64,000 nucleotides of DNA from Plecoglossus altivelis (taxonomy: Eukaryota > Chordata > Actinopteri > Osmeriformes > Plecoglossidae). This document shows, piece by piece, positions 44,046-56,300 of this stretch. The stretch covers positions 3,072,681-3,136,680 of the forward strand of contig BROE01000013.1 of the NCBI GenBank assembly GCA_036571765.1, read 5' to 3'. Position 1 is the first letter of the stretch. Every line of letters begins with the position of its first letter. A program made the position numbers and the translations under genes. Below the pieces are notes generated by a model, which saw only the letters and a program-made list of their open reading frames with translations, was not told where the DNA came from and searched no databases.

Positions 44046-45234
44046 TCTCTCTGTCTGTTATTCCCTCTCTCTCATTCTCGTTTCTCTCTCTCTGGACTCT
44101 TCTGTCTCTCTTAATCCACTTTTAACAGTCATATCTAAGTACCCAAAAAGAGATTTGCATTCGTGATGCAAACAATGCATTATACCCTATACAGTCCAAA
44201 GAATATCTTCGGTAACTTTCCACCAGTCTTCCCATGGAGCGTAAGCATCATTGTACCCCATTGGCTAGTTCCCCGACGTCCCAATAACAGTTCGTGCGAT
44301 TGGCTGTGTCATTCAGGAGAACAGACAAATCCTGTATCACCAGCCAGTAAAACCCAAACGGCTCTCCAGTTACATCTGATATCTTGACATGCTTCTTTCT
44401 AGATTATCACGGTTCCGTAAAGAGAACGTCAGGCTCCCTGAGTCTAAGGTATGTACCTGTGCTGGAATCCAGCTTTCTCAGGCAATCATCGGCTTCTTGG
44501 AAGATCTGAGTAATCAGTCATCAACGTTAGTTCTTCTTTCAAGCCGTGACGGCTGTGAGAAGATGACTCGGGCAGATTGTCTGCTATAACAGTTTAAAGT
44601 CGACCCTCACCATCAAACTCAAGTGATCTGTTGTGGTTCACCATGGTGTGAAGTCCGGCCCCGTTTGATCCGAAACGTGGCTCGGTGTATTTAATGGACA
44701 CAGAGGAAACGGTAGCTCGTCTCTTTCTCGCTAAATAACAACAACGCGAAATGGAGTGGAGAGATTCTGCAGTTTGGCTGCCTGCGGACCTGGAAGGTGT
44801 GCAAGTCGAAGCGGGATCGTGGAAGCTTGTTCCATGGCGACGAGGTCTGGTGCCTCCCTCTGTCCCTGACTGTGGGATCGTTCACAAGGGTTGTTTGATT
44901 TGGCCCGGCGAGCGACGCAGGGGATCACCCCTGGGAGGGTCATTGACATGAAGCAGGTGGGAACATGAAGAAATGAGAGCGCCATGCACCACAAACCCAC
45001 CACACCCACCCAGCCAACACACCCGCCCCATCTGCATGTGTACACAAACACACCCTCCTTCGCACACCTCTACCAGGACTGGTGGAGCCTGACCCCCTGG
45101 TTCAGGTCTCCTGGCTCACTCTGGAATTCAGGGTCAATGTGCTTTTTATCTGTCCTTATGAGCCGGGAACCCTCTCCAGCTGGGCATCCTGCCCTTGTCC
45201 TTGCCCCCTCGGTGTGGTGCGAGTGGTCTGACAT

Positions 45235-45512
45235 CTCCAGGGCACGAGCCCTACTGCAGACTGATGTCTCCAGGGCATGGGCCCTACTGCAGACTGATGT
45301 CTCCAGGGCAAGAGCCCTACTGCAGACTGATGTCTCCAGGGCATGGGCCCTACTGCAGACGGATGTCTCCAGGGCAAGGGCCCTACTGCAGACTGATGTC
45401 TCCAGGGCAAGGGCCCTACTGCAGACGGATGTCTCCAGGGCATGGGCCCTACTGCAGACGGATGTCTCCAGGGCACGAGCCCTACTGTGTGGTGTGAGCG
45501 GTCTGACGTCTC
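45235..45512 (+). repeat. 33-bp minisatellite, about 8 copies
   Basis: The unit is CTGATGTCTCCAGGGCATGG followed by GCCCTACTGCAGA. Because 33 is divisible by three, several frames stay open on both strands; this explains the apparent ORFs. Confidence 0.93.
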
Positions 45513-45579
45513 CAGGGCCTTGCACCCAAAGCTGACATTCCCTGGCTCCTGATCAGCCGGAGTTAAGCCTTCACCCGGG

Positions 45580-46045
45580 GAGAGAGAGGAGAGAGAAGGA
45601 GAGATAGACAGAGAGAAAGAGAGGCAGAGACACACACACACACACACACACAGAGGGAGACAGTGGGGGAGAGAGAGAGAGACATAGAGACAGAGAGAAA
45701 GAGAGGCAGAGACACAGAGAGAGAGAGAGAGAGAGAGACAGTGGGGAGACAGAGAGAGACATAGAGACAGAGAGAGAAAGAGACATAGAGAGAGACAGAG
45801 ACAGAGAGAGAATGAGACATAGAGAGAGAGACATAGAGATGGAGAGAGACAGAGACATAGAGAGAGACACAGAGAGAGAGAGAGACATAGAGAGAGAGAC
45901 AGAGAGAGAAAGAGACAGAGACAGAGAGAGACACAGAGAGAGAAACAGAGAGAGAGAGAGAGAGAGAGACATAGAGAGAGAGACATAGAGAGAGAGAGAG
46001 ACATAGACAGAGACAGAGAGAGAAACAGAGAAACAGAGAGAGAAA
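45580..46045 (+). repeat. GA/CA-rich array (ACATAGAGAGAGACAGAGAG units)
   Basis: Imperfect GAGAGACATAGAGACAGAGA repeats, ending before unique sequence at 46045. Confidence 0.9.
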
Positions 46046-46993
46046 GGCCTTTGGACCTTGAGGTGAACAACCCTTTATAACCCACTCCACAGTACAGTAT
46101 GATTGACATGACTTCCAGAACATGCTGCCAGCCGCTGGACGGAGCACATGGCCTTGTGTGCTGCTTCCTGTGTCTGTAGTGCCAGTCCCACATTTTCAGC
46201 CAATCGCAGCACAGTCTAGACAAAACTGCATGACAACACTGCTGGTGTCGACATAGATGCACCTCCACTATCTACTAGCAATGTCCGCCTTCAATGCCAA
46301 TGCAGTTTATGTTCACTAATCCTAAATGCATGGTACAATAACAGGATTTATCCACAGAAATGTTTAGATTCCCAAGCCTTTCAGTCAGTGTATTACTTGA
46401 CTGTTTTGAGTGGTAAACATCTGGCTCTACAAACAGACTTAATAACGGTAATATTATAATAACTCATAATCTCACTGAGATTGTGAATAAGGTGGCGGAT
46501 GAAGTCAGTCCCGTATGACAATACATGACCTTTGAACTTATGAAACTGCAAAGGTTGCATGTTTTCAGTCGATAGCTCATGTAAACATTGAGCAGCAGTG
46601 CTGTGTAGGCCTTTATCACTAATTTACTAAGGAACGCTGAAAACCCCCTGGCAACTGTTAAAACATTACTGCTCAAACCAGTTGAAATATGGATCTTGTA
46701 AAAGTCCTTATACATACACATTATTATTTCTCAGATTTTTATTAGAAATGTTTCCATGTTCAGTTCATTCCCCAGATATCCCCGTCGTTCTTTAACCTAA
46801 ATAACGAGTCAAAAAGTGACGTTTTTACAGTAGGACGTTTTCCTTCGCTCGCAGCAAAGTGGATTTGAGATCCAGAGAAAATACTGCCGCTTTTTTGAAG
46901 TTAACCTCCGCTTCCCAAACATTCATTTCGTCGCTGAATGAAAACAAGGTCAGTGCTAATGTCTGACTGATTCATTTCAAACATTTCTCACCT

Positions 46994-47147
46994 TCACAAG
47001 CAACAACCAAGAGGGGAAACTATTTCTTGGAAGGCTCCTTGTCTAAGATGTCTGTTGAACTCCGAGTTGCTGAACTTAAACTGCGTTGTTGGAAGAGGAC
47101 GCACATCCTCTTCTGCCAAGCCTAGCTTGTTCAGTTTCCCAGTACTT
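46994..47147 (-). CDS. Candidate terminal exon, unidentified
   Basis: Minus strand: after a plausible acceptor (TTTGCGTTCACAG) there is a 50-codon frame, STGKLNKLGLAEEDVRPLPT then TQFKFSNSEFNRHLRQGAF, ending in TGA. AATAAA lies about 250 bases further (46738-46743). I know no homologue and found no upstream exon with the matching phase. Confidence 0.25.
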
Positions 47148-48833
47148 CTGTGAACGCAAAACATCATGTCTATTATTAGGAGTCTGTTGGTCAGTGAACT
47201 TCGAAACGATTAAACCACAGAGGAAATCTATTATTCCTTTTTTCAAGAATCACTTAGTAAATTGATGACTTTAAAACTAATGACTAAAAAAAGAAAAAGA
47301 AAAGGAATGTTTAATCGCAACAAAAATAAAAAATGACCAACTTATCTGTGGCGGCCCCGACAACAGGTTAAGGGGCTCTGGTAGGAGACGGAGAGAGATA
47401 GACAGGAAAAAAAGGAAGCGTTAGACTGGCGAATGATTCAAACAGACTGTTATTTGTGACTTGATGATAGTAGAAAGTTGCCTGAGTCTATTTCATACTC
47501 CTCTGAGCAAGAGCAGGTAGGAACACACAAGAAGAAGAAACCCCTGGAAGACCTTTCAGATAAGTCCAACTTTATTTACTTTTCATAGCATCCTACACCA
47601 CTCACAATGCACGAAGCACATGGCTGAGTATATAATACTCTGGACAGACAAAAATTTTGCACAAGATGATGTTCAAGAATAAGTTAAAGATTGCATTGAA
47701 GCAGTTAGCCCAGATAGACACACCATTAGTTTGATGGCTATTAAAGTGAAGAATGCAGGGAACTACCCATGCACCTCCACTCCACAGCTAAAAAACACAT
47801 GCCTAACGCCAGTTCTCTAAATTATCACTAGACTCTGAGATTCAAAACGGACGAAACAAAGAAATGGTGAAGATATTCCCAATAAAGAAACACTGCCAAT
47901 TGTAAAAGGAAGCAGACCTGATCATCTTCCGAGCAATCCTATCAAAACATGACCTTTGGCACTACAGTCAAACTGCCCCTCTCTCCCTCACCTCTCCTCC
48001 TTCTAACCCCCCTCCACCCACCTCACCCCCCCCCCACCCCACCATCGAGGCGCTGATGTGCACAGGCAACCGGAGATATGGTGGTCAACTGTTACGAGAG
48101 AACGAGGTCGGCAGCAACTGCCAGCGTAGAAGAGAGGAGCAGTGGCGCTCACACCTGAGATGGCGGTGAACGAGCTGCGATGGTCGCGAAAGAGACGTTC
48201 ATTCCGGTATGGCAGTCGGAGTTCAGGGAATGACTCAGCACTACACAAGACACGAGTGTGCAAGCCACGAGGCAATTACGGCGAGGTGCAAGCACGCACG
48301 CACGACTCAACCCACCACGGCAGACAGACAAGTGACGTCGAAATCAACCCACAATATTGTGCCCCCTCCGCCCAGACAAACACACACACAACAGACTGCT
48401 ATAATTTACACAGCCCAACACATTCAGATTCCAATCTGCATCAATGCCCATCATCGAAGTAGCTAGGTGAGATCAAAAACAGAATACACGCCAGGGCTGA
48501 TTTAATCAGATGATTAAGGCATTTTATTTCATTGAAATAAAGGATAATGTTGCCTCGTGAATGATCCGTTCCTCAAGAGGTGGTGGTCCGCACCATCCTC
48601 CCTCCCAATAAACAGTTTTAAAGGTCATTCTGATTAGTGGCTTCATTGTAAAAATAACTGCAGTAAGGAGCCATTAATCTTCACTTCCCCGTCTCCAGCG
48701 GTGACCACATGGACTCACTCCCACTGCTACCAGTGGGAAGCAGAACCGCTGGTAAACAAAAATCCATCTTTTGTTTTTAGAAACACTGTCAAGGCAACTC
48801 TGCGCGGATCTCCATTGAGACTCCGCCCACCTA

Positions 48834-49153
48834 CGAAGTGACCAATGACAAAAGACCAACATGACAGTCGGAACTCTCCAAAACATTCTCCCATATGTCA
48901 TTTGGGTGGAACTCGTTGAGAAGTTCCTCAAAGATTGATTTCCTGTCAGTCCTTGTAGTCAGAACAACACCAGTGTGGGGGCTGTAAACATTCTGTTCAT
49001 TCACGTCATCTACTTCTTTGGATACTGGATCTTACCAGTTCTCTTTGCTCCTATAGATGTCAAAAATCGAACGTTCCTGCCAACAACGTTTAAATGGTAC
49101 CCTTTTGCTACGGCGATTCCATCCCAGCCGTCGAAGTAGAAAATCACCTCAAC
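48834..49153 (-). pseudogene. Coding-like segment in two successive frames, unidentified
   Basis: Minus strand frame A (49153-49013, 47 codons) reads VEVIFYFDGWDGIAVAKGYH onward. Frame B (49031-48834, 66 codons) reads DPVSKEVDDVNEQNVYSPHT and later KSIFEELLNEFHPNDIWENV. The residue composition is protein-like and one frame takes over where the other ends, as in a decayed gene or transposon ORF with a single frameshift. No family recognised. Confidence 0.35.
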
Positions 49154-50597
49154 TCATTGTGATTGAAACAGTTTCTCTCAGACTGCTCAGACAAGCTCCC
49201 TCAGACTGGAACATGACCTAGTACTTTCTCAGCTGTAGCTCTAAACAAGGCAACGTCCTGTCAGAAATCCTACATCACCCTGACTACTGCACTTTAAGAA
49301 GCTGCTAACGCACCTAAGCCTGGGCGGATCAAATATCTACAAGTGGTCTCACACCTCCAGGTTAAGAACGCTTACATAACAACCCTCAGTTGTACTGAGC
49401 GGGGCAAGTCACAGGCCTCCAGGTGGCCCCCACGGGCCTCCAGGGGCCTTCAGGGGCCTGAGGGCCGATGCAGGGATGACTGTCAGGCACATGCTTCATA
49501 AGAGGGTTAGGGTTAGCCTAGCTGGATATACCGCTGATTAACCTTCAACTGTCTGGACCAGCCATGTTTTTTCCCCCTGTAGTTCCCTACGTCCTTTTAT
49601 TTTCATTTGTTAACGCCCACGGTGTCCCTCCTCTCCCCACACGTCCTGCACCACGTTCATCATGTGGCCTATTTTATTTTCCCCCCCCTTGTCGTGACAT
49701 GAAAGAGGAACCATCTACCACTTCCCAATACAGCCCAAGGGCCTCATGTGCTGATTCACCAATCAGCCTCTAGCTTCGGTCGATCAAGTTTTTCGCTGAA
49801 ATGTTCGTTTGAAGCAAAAACTGAAATGCGTCAAATAGCCGGTGTATACGCTGATCTTGAACCAGCAGTACAACATGCGTGTGCACAGAACAGCTTTTTT
49901 GAACAGTTTGGAAAAACGTTTTCTTCTCATATCGTGATAATCCACAGTTTATAAACCAGAGATACCTAGAAACTCACAGAGGCACCAAACGTTTCGGCAG
50001 ACAGATAAAGAACACATACAGTAGAGTGCTTGTTTCAACATTTTTCAGCACAATCTCATTTTTATGGGCGCTGACATACGAACTGAGGAAGTCGACGATA
50101 ACAGAGAATGCTAAATTGCCACGCTAGCCTCGCATGACAAAGACCGAGGTGAAGAACCAACGAACGCGATACGTTGCAGCCACTCTCCTCTCCATACCAG
50201 AAGAAATACAGCCGCTAACGTAATTCATTTTCTCCCCCATGAGTTGAAGTAAGAGCACAGAGTACCACAGGCTAGATAGCACCTTTCACCAACTTGGCAT
50301 TGACGCTTCCCAGCCCTGCGGCCAGTGAAAGTCCTTTATTGTTTGTAATCCTCCAACTTCTGCAGTGGCCTCTGACTGTTAAAGACTGCCGGGGGTAAAG
50401 AGATTAGACCGATCGAGGTTACTTGCAGATTTCTTTCTGTGTTTTTTTGTGTGTTTTTTTTTTACGCACCTGGGCAGTGACGCGTTAATCCTAGTAGTGT
50501 GAATGGCTAAGTTAGATCATGATTCAACAGCAGCTGATTCTAGGTTCAGAGGGAACACTTCAAATCTAGAAATACTGGAGCAGAAAAGCGTACCTAC

Positions 50598-51870
50598 TGT
50601 GTGTGTGTGTGTCTGCATAGTGCGAGAGTGTATGTGTGTGTCCACATACCGCAAGAGTGTATGTGTGTGTGTGTGTGTGTGTGTGTATACTGCAAGAGTG
50701 TGTGTGTGTGTGTCTGCATAGTGCGAGAGTGTATGTGTGTGTCTACATACCGCAAGAGTATATGTGTGTGTATACTGCAAAAGAGTGTGTGTGTGTGTGC
50801 CTGCATAGTGCAAGAGTGTGTGTGTCTGCATAGTGCGAGAATGTATGTGTGTGTCCACATACCGCAAGAGTGTATGTGTGTGTGTGTGTGTGTGTATACT
50901 GCAAGAGTGTGTGTGTGTTCTTGTCAGAGTGCGAGAGTGTATGTGTGTGTCCACATACCGCAAGAGTGTATGTGTGTGTGTGGTATATGCCAGAGTGTGT
51001 GTGGTGTGTCTGCATGTGGCTGAGAGTGGTATGTGTGTGTGTCTACATACCGCAAGAGTATATGTGTGTGTATACTGCAAAGGAGTGTGTGTGTGTGTGT
51101 GAGTCTGCATAGTGCGAGAGTGTATGTGTGTGTCTACATACCGCAAGAGTATATGTGTGTGTATACTGCAAAAGAGTGTGTGTGTGTGTGTGTGTCTGTA
51201 TACTGCAAGAGTGTGTGTGTGTCTGCGTAGTGCGAGAGTGTGTGTGTGTGTGTGTCTGCATACTGCAAGAGTGTATCTGTGTGTGTGTTGTGTGTGTCTG
51301 CGTGGTGCGAGAGTGTATGTGTGTGTCTACATACCGCAAGAGTCTGTGTGTCTCTGCATAGTGCGAAAGTGTGTCTGTGTGTCTACATACCACAAGAGTG
51401 TGTGTGTGTCTGCATAATGCGAGAGTATATGTGTGTGTCTACATACTGCAAGTGTGTGTATGTGTGTGTGTGTGTCTGTGTACTGTGAGAGTATATGTGT
51501 GTGTGTCTGTATAGTGCGAGAGTATATGTGTGTGCGTCTGTATAGTGCAAGAGTGTATGTGTGTGTGCGTCTTTATAGTGTGAGAGTGTATGTGTGTGCG
51601 TCTGTATAGTGCGAGAGCGTATGTGTGTGTGCATTTGCATAGTGCGAGAGTGTATGTGTTTGAGTCTATATAGTGTGAGAGAATATGTGTGTCTGTGTGT
51701 ATACTGCGAGAGTATATGTGTGTGTGTGTGTGTGTCTGCATAGTGCGAGAGTATATAATATGTGTGAGTACTGTGTTGCGTGAGAATATGCATGAGTGTG
51801 TACTGTGTTGTGCGAGAGTATGCGTGTGTGTAATGTGTTGTGCGAGAGTATGCGTGTGTGTGTACACTAT
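50598..51870 (+). repeat. GT minisatellite of about 1.3 kb
   Basis: GTCTGCATAGTGCGAGAGTG and CTACATACCGCAAGAGTATA units joined by GT runs. A higher-order pattern of a few alternating units is visible. Confidence 0.93.
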
Positions 51871-53219
51871 ACATGGACATGCCTCTGTAAGTGTGTGTGC
51901 AGTACATGGTTTGTGTGTTTGTCCTGTGTGGTTGCAATTTCTTGTGTTTCACCCTTCAAGGCAGCCACCCCGAAGTGTGTGTGGGTCACACACACACACA
52001 CACTCACACACACACACTCACATGAACACAAGTGCACTACACAACTCTGAACAGAGGCAGTGTTACTTTCTGTGCCCTTCTGAATTAATGGCAGCAAATC
52101 TACGAATAGATAAACGTTGGAACAAATTATGTACACAAACATTTATGCCTTGCACTCGTGTGGGCTTCAGACATTCATGGTGAGATATTGGACCAGCTAC
52201 AACACACAATTTCTTGTCGCTTGAGTTGTTGTATCACAAATATGTGGCTTGTAATAGATACTTGGCTCATACTGCCTTCATAACCGAAATACTTTGACCA
52301 AACTGTGACCATAATTGGCTGTAATTAAGGACTAGTCATGTCTTAGGAAAACAAATAAACTTTTCAAAAACAGATCCCTCCCCCAGAAGCTTCAAAATGT
52401 CTGCTTTCATCCAACTAAAGTGATTTTATCAATAAAAAAGAACATCACGCATTCCTTGAACGCATCTAACCAGCACATTGATGTCAGTCCAAACTGCAGC
52501 TCTTTGTAATTACCTTGTCATAACAGGGAGATAGATGAGGGCTAATAGGGTTGGCACCGCAGTTTAATTAAAGGGGAGGTTGGCTACATAACAAGACATG
52601 ACTGAGGATTTCACCAAAAAAAGGGGGTGGGACAACCAACACAATCCACCACCAATAGGGAGGGGCCAGCTACCGATCTAACCAATCGGGCCCGTGGGTG
52701 ATGTGATGTCATGACATGGGACTGTATGCTTGTGTCCAACGTGTGGGTTTCCACAATGAGCAATACAATGAAAGGTATTGGAGGAGGTTTGCATGAATGA
52801 TGAAAAAAAATACATGTAATTATGGGCTTAGCTGCATAGGTAGTGATGTTGTGTCATGTGACAGATATCTTTTGTCTGAGGCCTGTAATCCCATAATGGG
52901 TTAATTGATAGTATGATAAGTCAATACATTCAGCCTATTGTGTTTTAAACTGCAGAGACTAATTATTCCACGCCGCATCTGAATGGACCTTTATCTATTA
53001 GTAAACATATCAGCAACCTATAAACACGAGCACCACACGGCCATGGTGATGTGATTCATCAGAGGGACATCTCGTTATGCCTCATTCCTACCACAGGATT
53101 TCACACATTCCTGTCAGATGGAAGGCTTGTGTGGATAAACAAGGCTTGATCGCGACTCAACCGTCTAATTGCGATATTTGATTTCCCGTGTTTAACATTC
53201 TCACTCGTGCGCTAGCCTG

Positions 53220-54165
53220 AGGTCTCCAGGTTGCCCAGACCCTGATGTCTCCTGGTTCCCCAGACCCTGATGTCTCCTGGCTCCCCAGACCCTGAGGTCT
53301 CCTGGCTCCTGGTTCCCCAGACCCTGATGTCTCCTGGCTCCCCAGACCCTGAGGTCTCCTGCCTGATGTCTCCCAGACCCTGAGGTCTCCTGGCTGATGT
53401 CTCCCAGACCCTGAGGTCTTCTGGTTCCTGGTTCCCCAGACCCTGAGGTCTCCTGGTTCCCCAGACCCTGATGTCTCCTGGTTCCCCAGACCCTGAGGTC
53501 TCCTGGCTCCTGGTTCCCCAGACCCTGAGGTCTCCTGGTTCCCCAGACCCTGAGGTCTCCTGGCTCCCCAGACCCTGAGGTCTCCTGGCTGATGTCTCCC
53601 AGACCCTGAGGTCTCCTGCCTGATGTCTCCCAGACCCTGAGGTCTCCTGCCTGATGTCTCCCAGACCCTGAGGTCTCCTGGTTCCCCAGACCCTGAGGTC
53701 TCCTGGTTCCCCAGACCCTGAGGTCTCCTGGTTCCCCAGACCCTGATGTCTCCTGGCTGATGTCTCCCAGACCCTGAGGTCTCCTGGTTCCCCAGACCCT
53801 GATGTCTCCTGGCTGATGTCTCCCAGACCCTGAGGTCTTCTGGTTCCTGGTTCCCCAGACCCTGAGGTCTCCTGGCTGATGTCTCCCAGACCCTGAGGTC
53901 TCCTGGTTTCCCAGACCCTGATGTCTCCTGGCTGATGTCTCCCAGACCCTGAGGTCTTCTGGTTCCTGGTTCCCCAGACCCTGAGGTCTCCTGGTTCCCC
54001 AGACCCTGATGTCTACTGGCTCCCCAGACCCTGAGGTCTCCTGGTTCCCCAGACCCTGATGTCTACTGGCTCCCCAGACCCTGAGGTCTCCTGGTTCCCC
54101 AGACCCTGAGGTCTCCTGGTTCCCCAGACCCTGAGGTCTCCTGGTTCCCCAGACCCTGCAGTCAT
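53220..54165 (+). repeat. 25-bp minisatellite of about 0.95 kb
   Basis: GGTCTCCTGGTTCCCCAGAC followed by CCTGA, with TGATGTCTCCCAGACCCTGA variants, about 38 copies. Confidence 0.95.
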
Positions 54166-55338
54166 GTGAAGAAGAGTGCTGTGGTCACTCCAGACCATCG
54201 CTCCCTTCAGGAAGAACGTTCCTCTCGTGAACCCGCTCCTTCAGAGAGGAACCGACAGGTATCTCTTTACGTGTCGGAGAGGCGTTGGGTGACACATTTG
54301 AGAACCTGATTTCAAGCTGCTCCATCCTGTTTCACGCTCGTCTGAGAGAAGTCCTCTCTCGCTCTCGCTCTTGCTCCCTCTCTTTCAGCTTCTATACTTT
54401 CTCTCCCTCTTTTTCTGTCTTTTTCATTTCTCTTCCTCTCTTTCTGTCTTTATAATATCTCTCCCTCTCTCTCTCAGCTTTTAAAATCTGTCTTCATCTC
54501 TTTCTGCCTTTATAATTTCTCTGTCTGTCTCACTCTCGCTGCCTTTTCTTAGTTTTTCTCTCTGTTGGCTTGTCTTTCCTCAGATGGTCCGTAGCTGTGT
54601 CTCTCTGCAGCTGGAAGGGGTGTTTCCAGCAAGCTCCGCCCCCCCTCCCCCCCCCCCCCACCGCAGGCCAATGACCCTCAGTCCAGCTGTCGTAGTTTTC
54701 CTGAGTCAGGGTCACACGCTCACAGAGCACACACAAGCCCCACCGGGAATCCTCCTCGCCCTCGGAATCATCTCAACTCCAGACGCAAGTGTTCTCAAGC
54801 TTCTCTGCGCTGCTGGTCCGCTAGTCTAGTCCAGGCTAGGCTAGGCTAGCGCTGAGCTGCCTTGGCCTGGCTTGCGAGAGGCCTGTTAGCGTAGCACTGT
54901 TAGCCTGAGAGTCTCTTTTGACCCTGCCCTCAGGCTGTAGCTGCTGGGCCTCGTGCCCAGAGCTAAAACACACAAACAAATATGATTGAATCACGCCGTC
55001 CTGGAATGGACGCTCTGCGGACGACCGCAGAGCAACAACACGGCGAAGATTGATGGCTTTCGCTCCTCTTCGCTCTCCTTTTCTGTTTCTGTTAGACCGT
55101 GTTGAACTCCGCTGTAAAACAAGATCAGAGTAATGGAGTAGGACTTGTGTTCTGGACCAGAGCTGGGCTCCTGGGGAAGTGGATAGTATGTTTACAGGGC
55201 TCAGGGAGTCAGGGAGATGCCAGGTAATTAAACTATACTGCTGCCAGAGGCAGGGAGGGCACATGTCGTTTATTCTGCCATTTCTCATTTGAAGGAGGAG
55301 ACTAAAGCTTATACATCTGTTCTTGGTGTGCAGCTTTC

Positions 55339-55851
55339 TCACAAAACGTGGAGCTTCTGCGAACCCTGGCTTTCTGTTTGAGAGAGGACAACATTTTCGA
55401 TTCGATCAATGTCATCTTCGATGCTAACATTTTGGTTTGGCTTTCTTCTCATCGCGGACTCCAGGGTCATGAACCAACGTTTCTCGTCTCCAGCTTTCGA
55501 CAAGCTGACAACAGTTGCTGTGACCCGTAGGCTCGTACACGCGAACAATACAGCGTTTACCAAACAACAGAGCCACAACTGCCCAAAAAACGTTTTGAAA
55601 TCGCAATATGTTGCCAAAGTCAAGAAGAAGGTTTTGAAACTTTCTGGGGTGAAAAACTGTCTTTTTGTTGTTGATGTTCTGTGGTCAGGTAGTTCTGCAA
55701 AGCACGGGTGCCGTTTACGGGACACGTCAAGGTAGTTGGCTAACAAACCGTTCGTTAGCAGGAACCTTGAGGTTTCAAATACGTGCATTTGTAGGCCTAA
55801 CCATGACTCTTCCACTTGAGATAACGAACCGCTGACAGGTCCGACTGACAT
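55339..55851 (-). other. Long open frame of unknown significance (170 codons)
   Basis: The longest open frame in non-repetitive DNA of the right half. It has no signal peptide, domain or motif that I recognise, and an antisense frame of 108 codons overlaps it, so it may be chance. Recorded because of its length only. Confidence 0.15.
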
Positions 55852-55859
55852 CTGGAGGA

Positions 55860-56300
55860 GGGATTAGGGTTGGGGTAAGGGCAAGGGTTAGGGATAGGGT
55901 CAGGGTTGGTTAGGGTTAGGGTGACTGTTGCAGCGTCACACATTATCTAATCTCCAGCCAGCATCGTGAGTTAGGGTTAGTGATAGGGTCAGGGTTGGTT
56001 AGTGTTAGGGTAAGGGTCAGGATTGGTTAGTGTTAGGGTAAGGGTCAGGGTTGGTTAGTGTTAGGGTTAGGGTCAGGGTTGGTTAGGGTTAGGGATAGGG
56101 TTGGTTAGAGTTAGGGTCAGGGTTGGTTAGTGTTAGGGTAAGGGTTAGGGTCTGGGTTAGTTAGTGTTAGGGTCAGGGTTGGTTAGTGTTAGGGTCAGGG
56201 TTGGTTAGTGTTAGGGTCAGGGTTAGGGTTGGTTAGTGTTAGGGTAAGGGTTAGGGTCAGGGTTGGTTAGTGTTAGGGTCAGGGTTAGAGTGACTGTTAG
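55860..56300 (+). repeat. Degenerate TTAGGG-like array
   Basis: GGTTAGTGTTAGGGTCAGGG-type units on one strand, about 20 copies, with one interruption (55922-55970) whose end motif (GACTGTTGCAGCGTCACA) recurs at the right border (GACTGTTAGAGCGTCACA). Confidence 0.9.

Noticed and set aside
45070..45535. Overlapping ORFs of 100-183 codons on both strands
   Set aside because: They are translations of a 33-bp minisatellite whose length is a multiple of three.
54836..55342. 168-codon minus-strand frame
   Set aside because: No motif, unusual composition and no splice or poly(A) context; probably chance.
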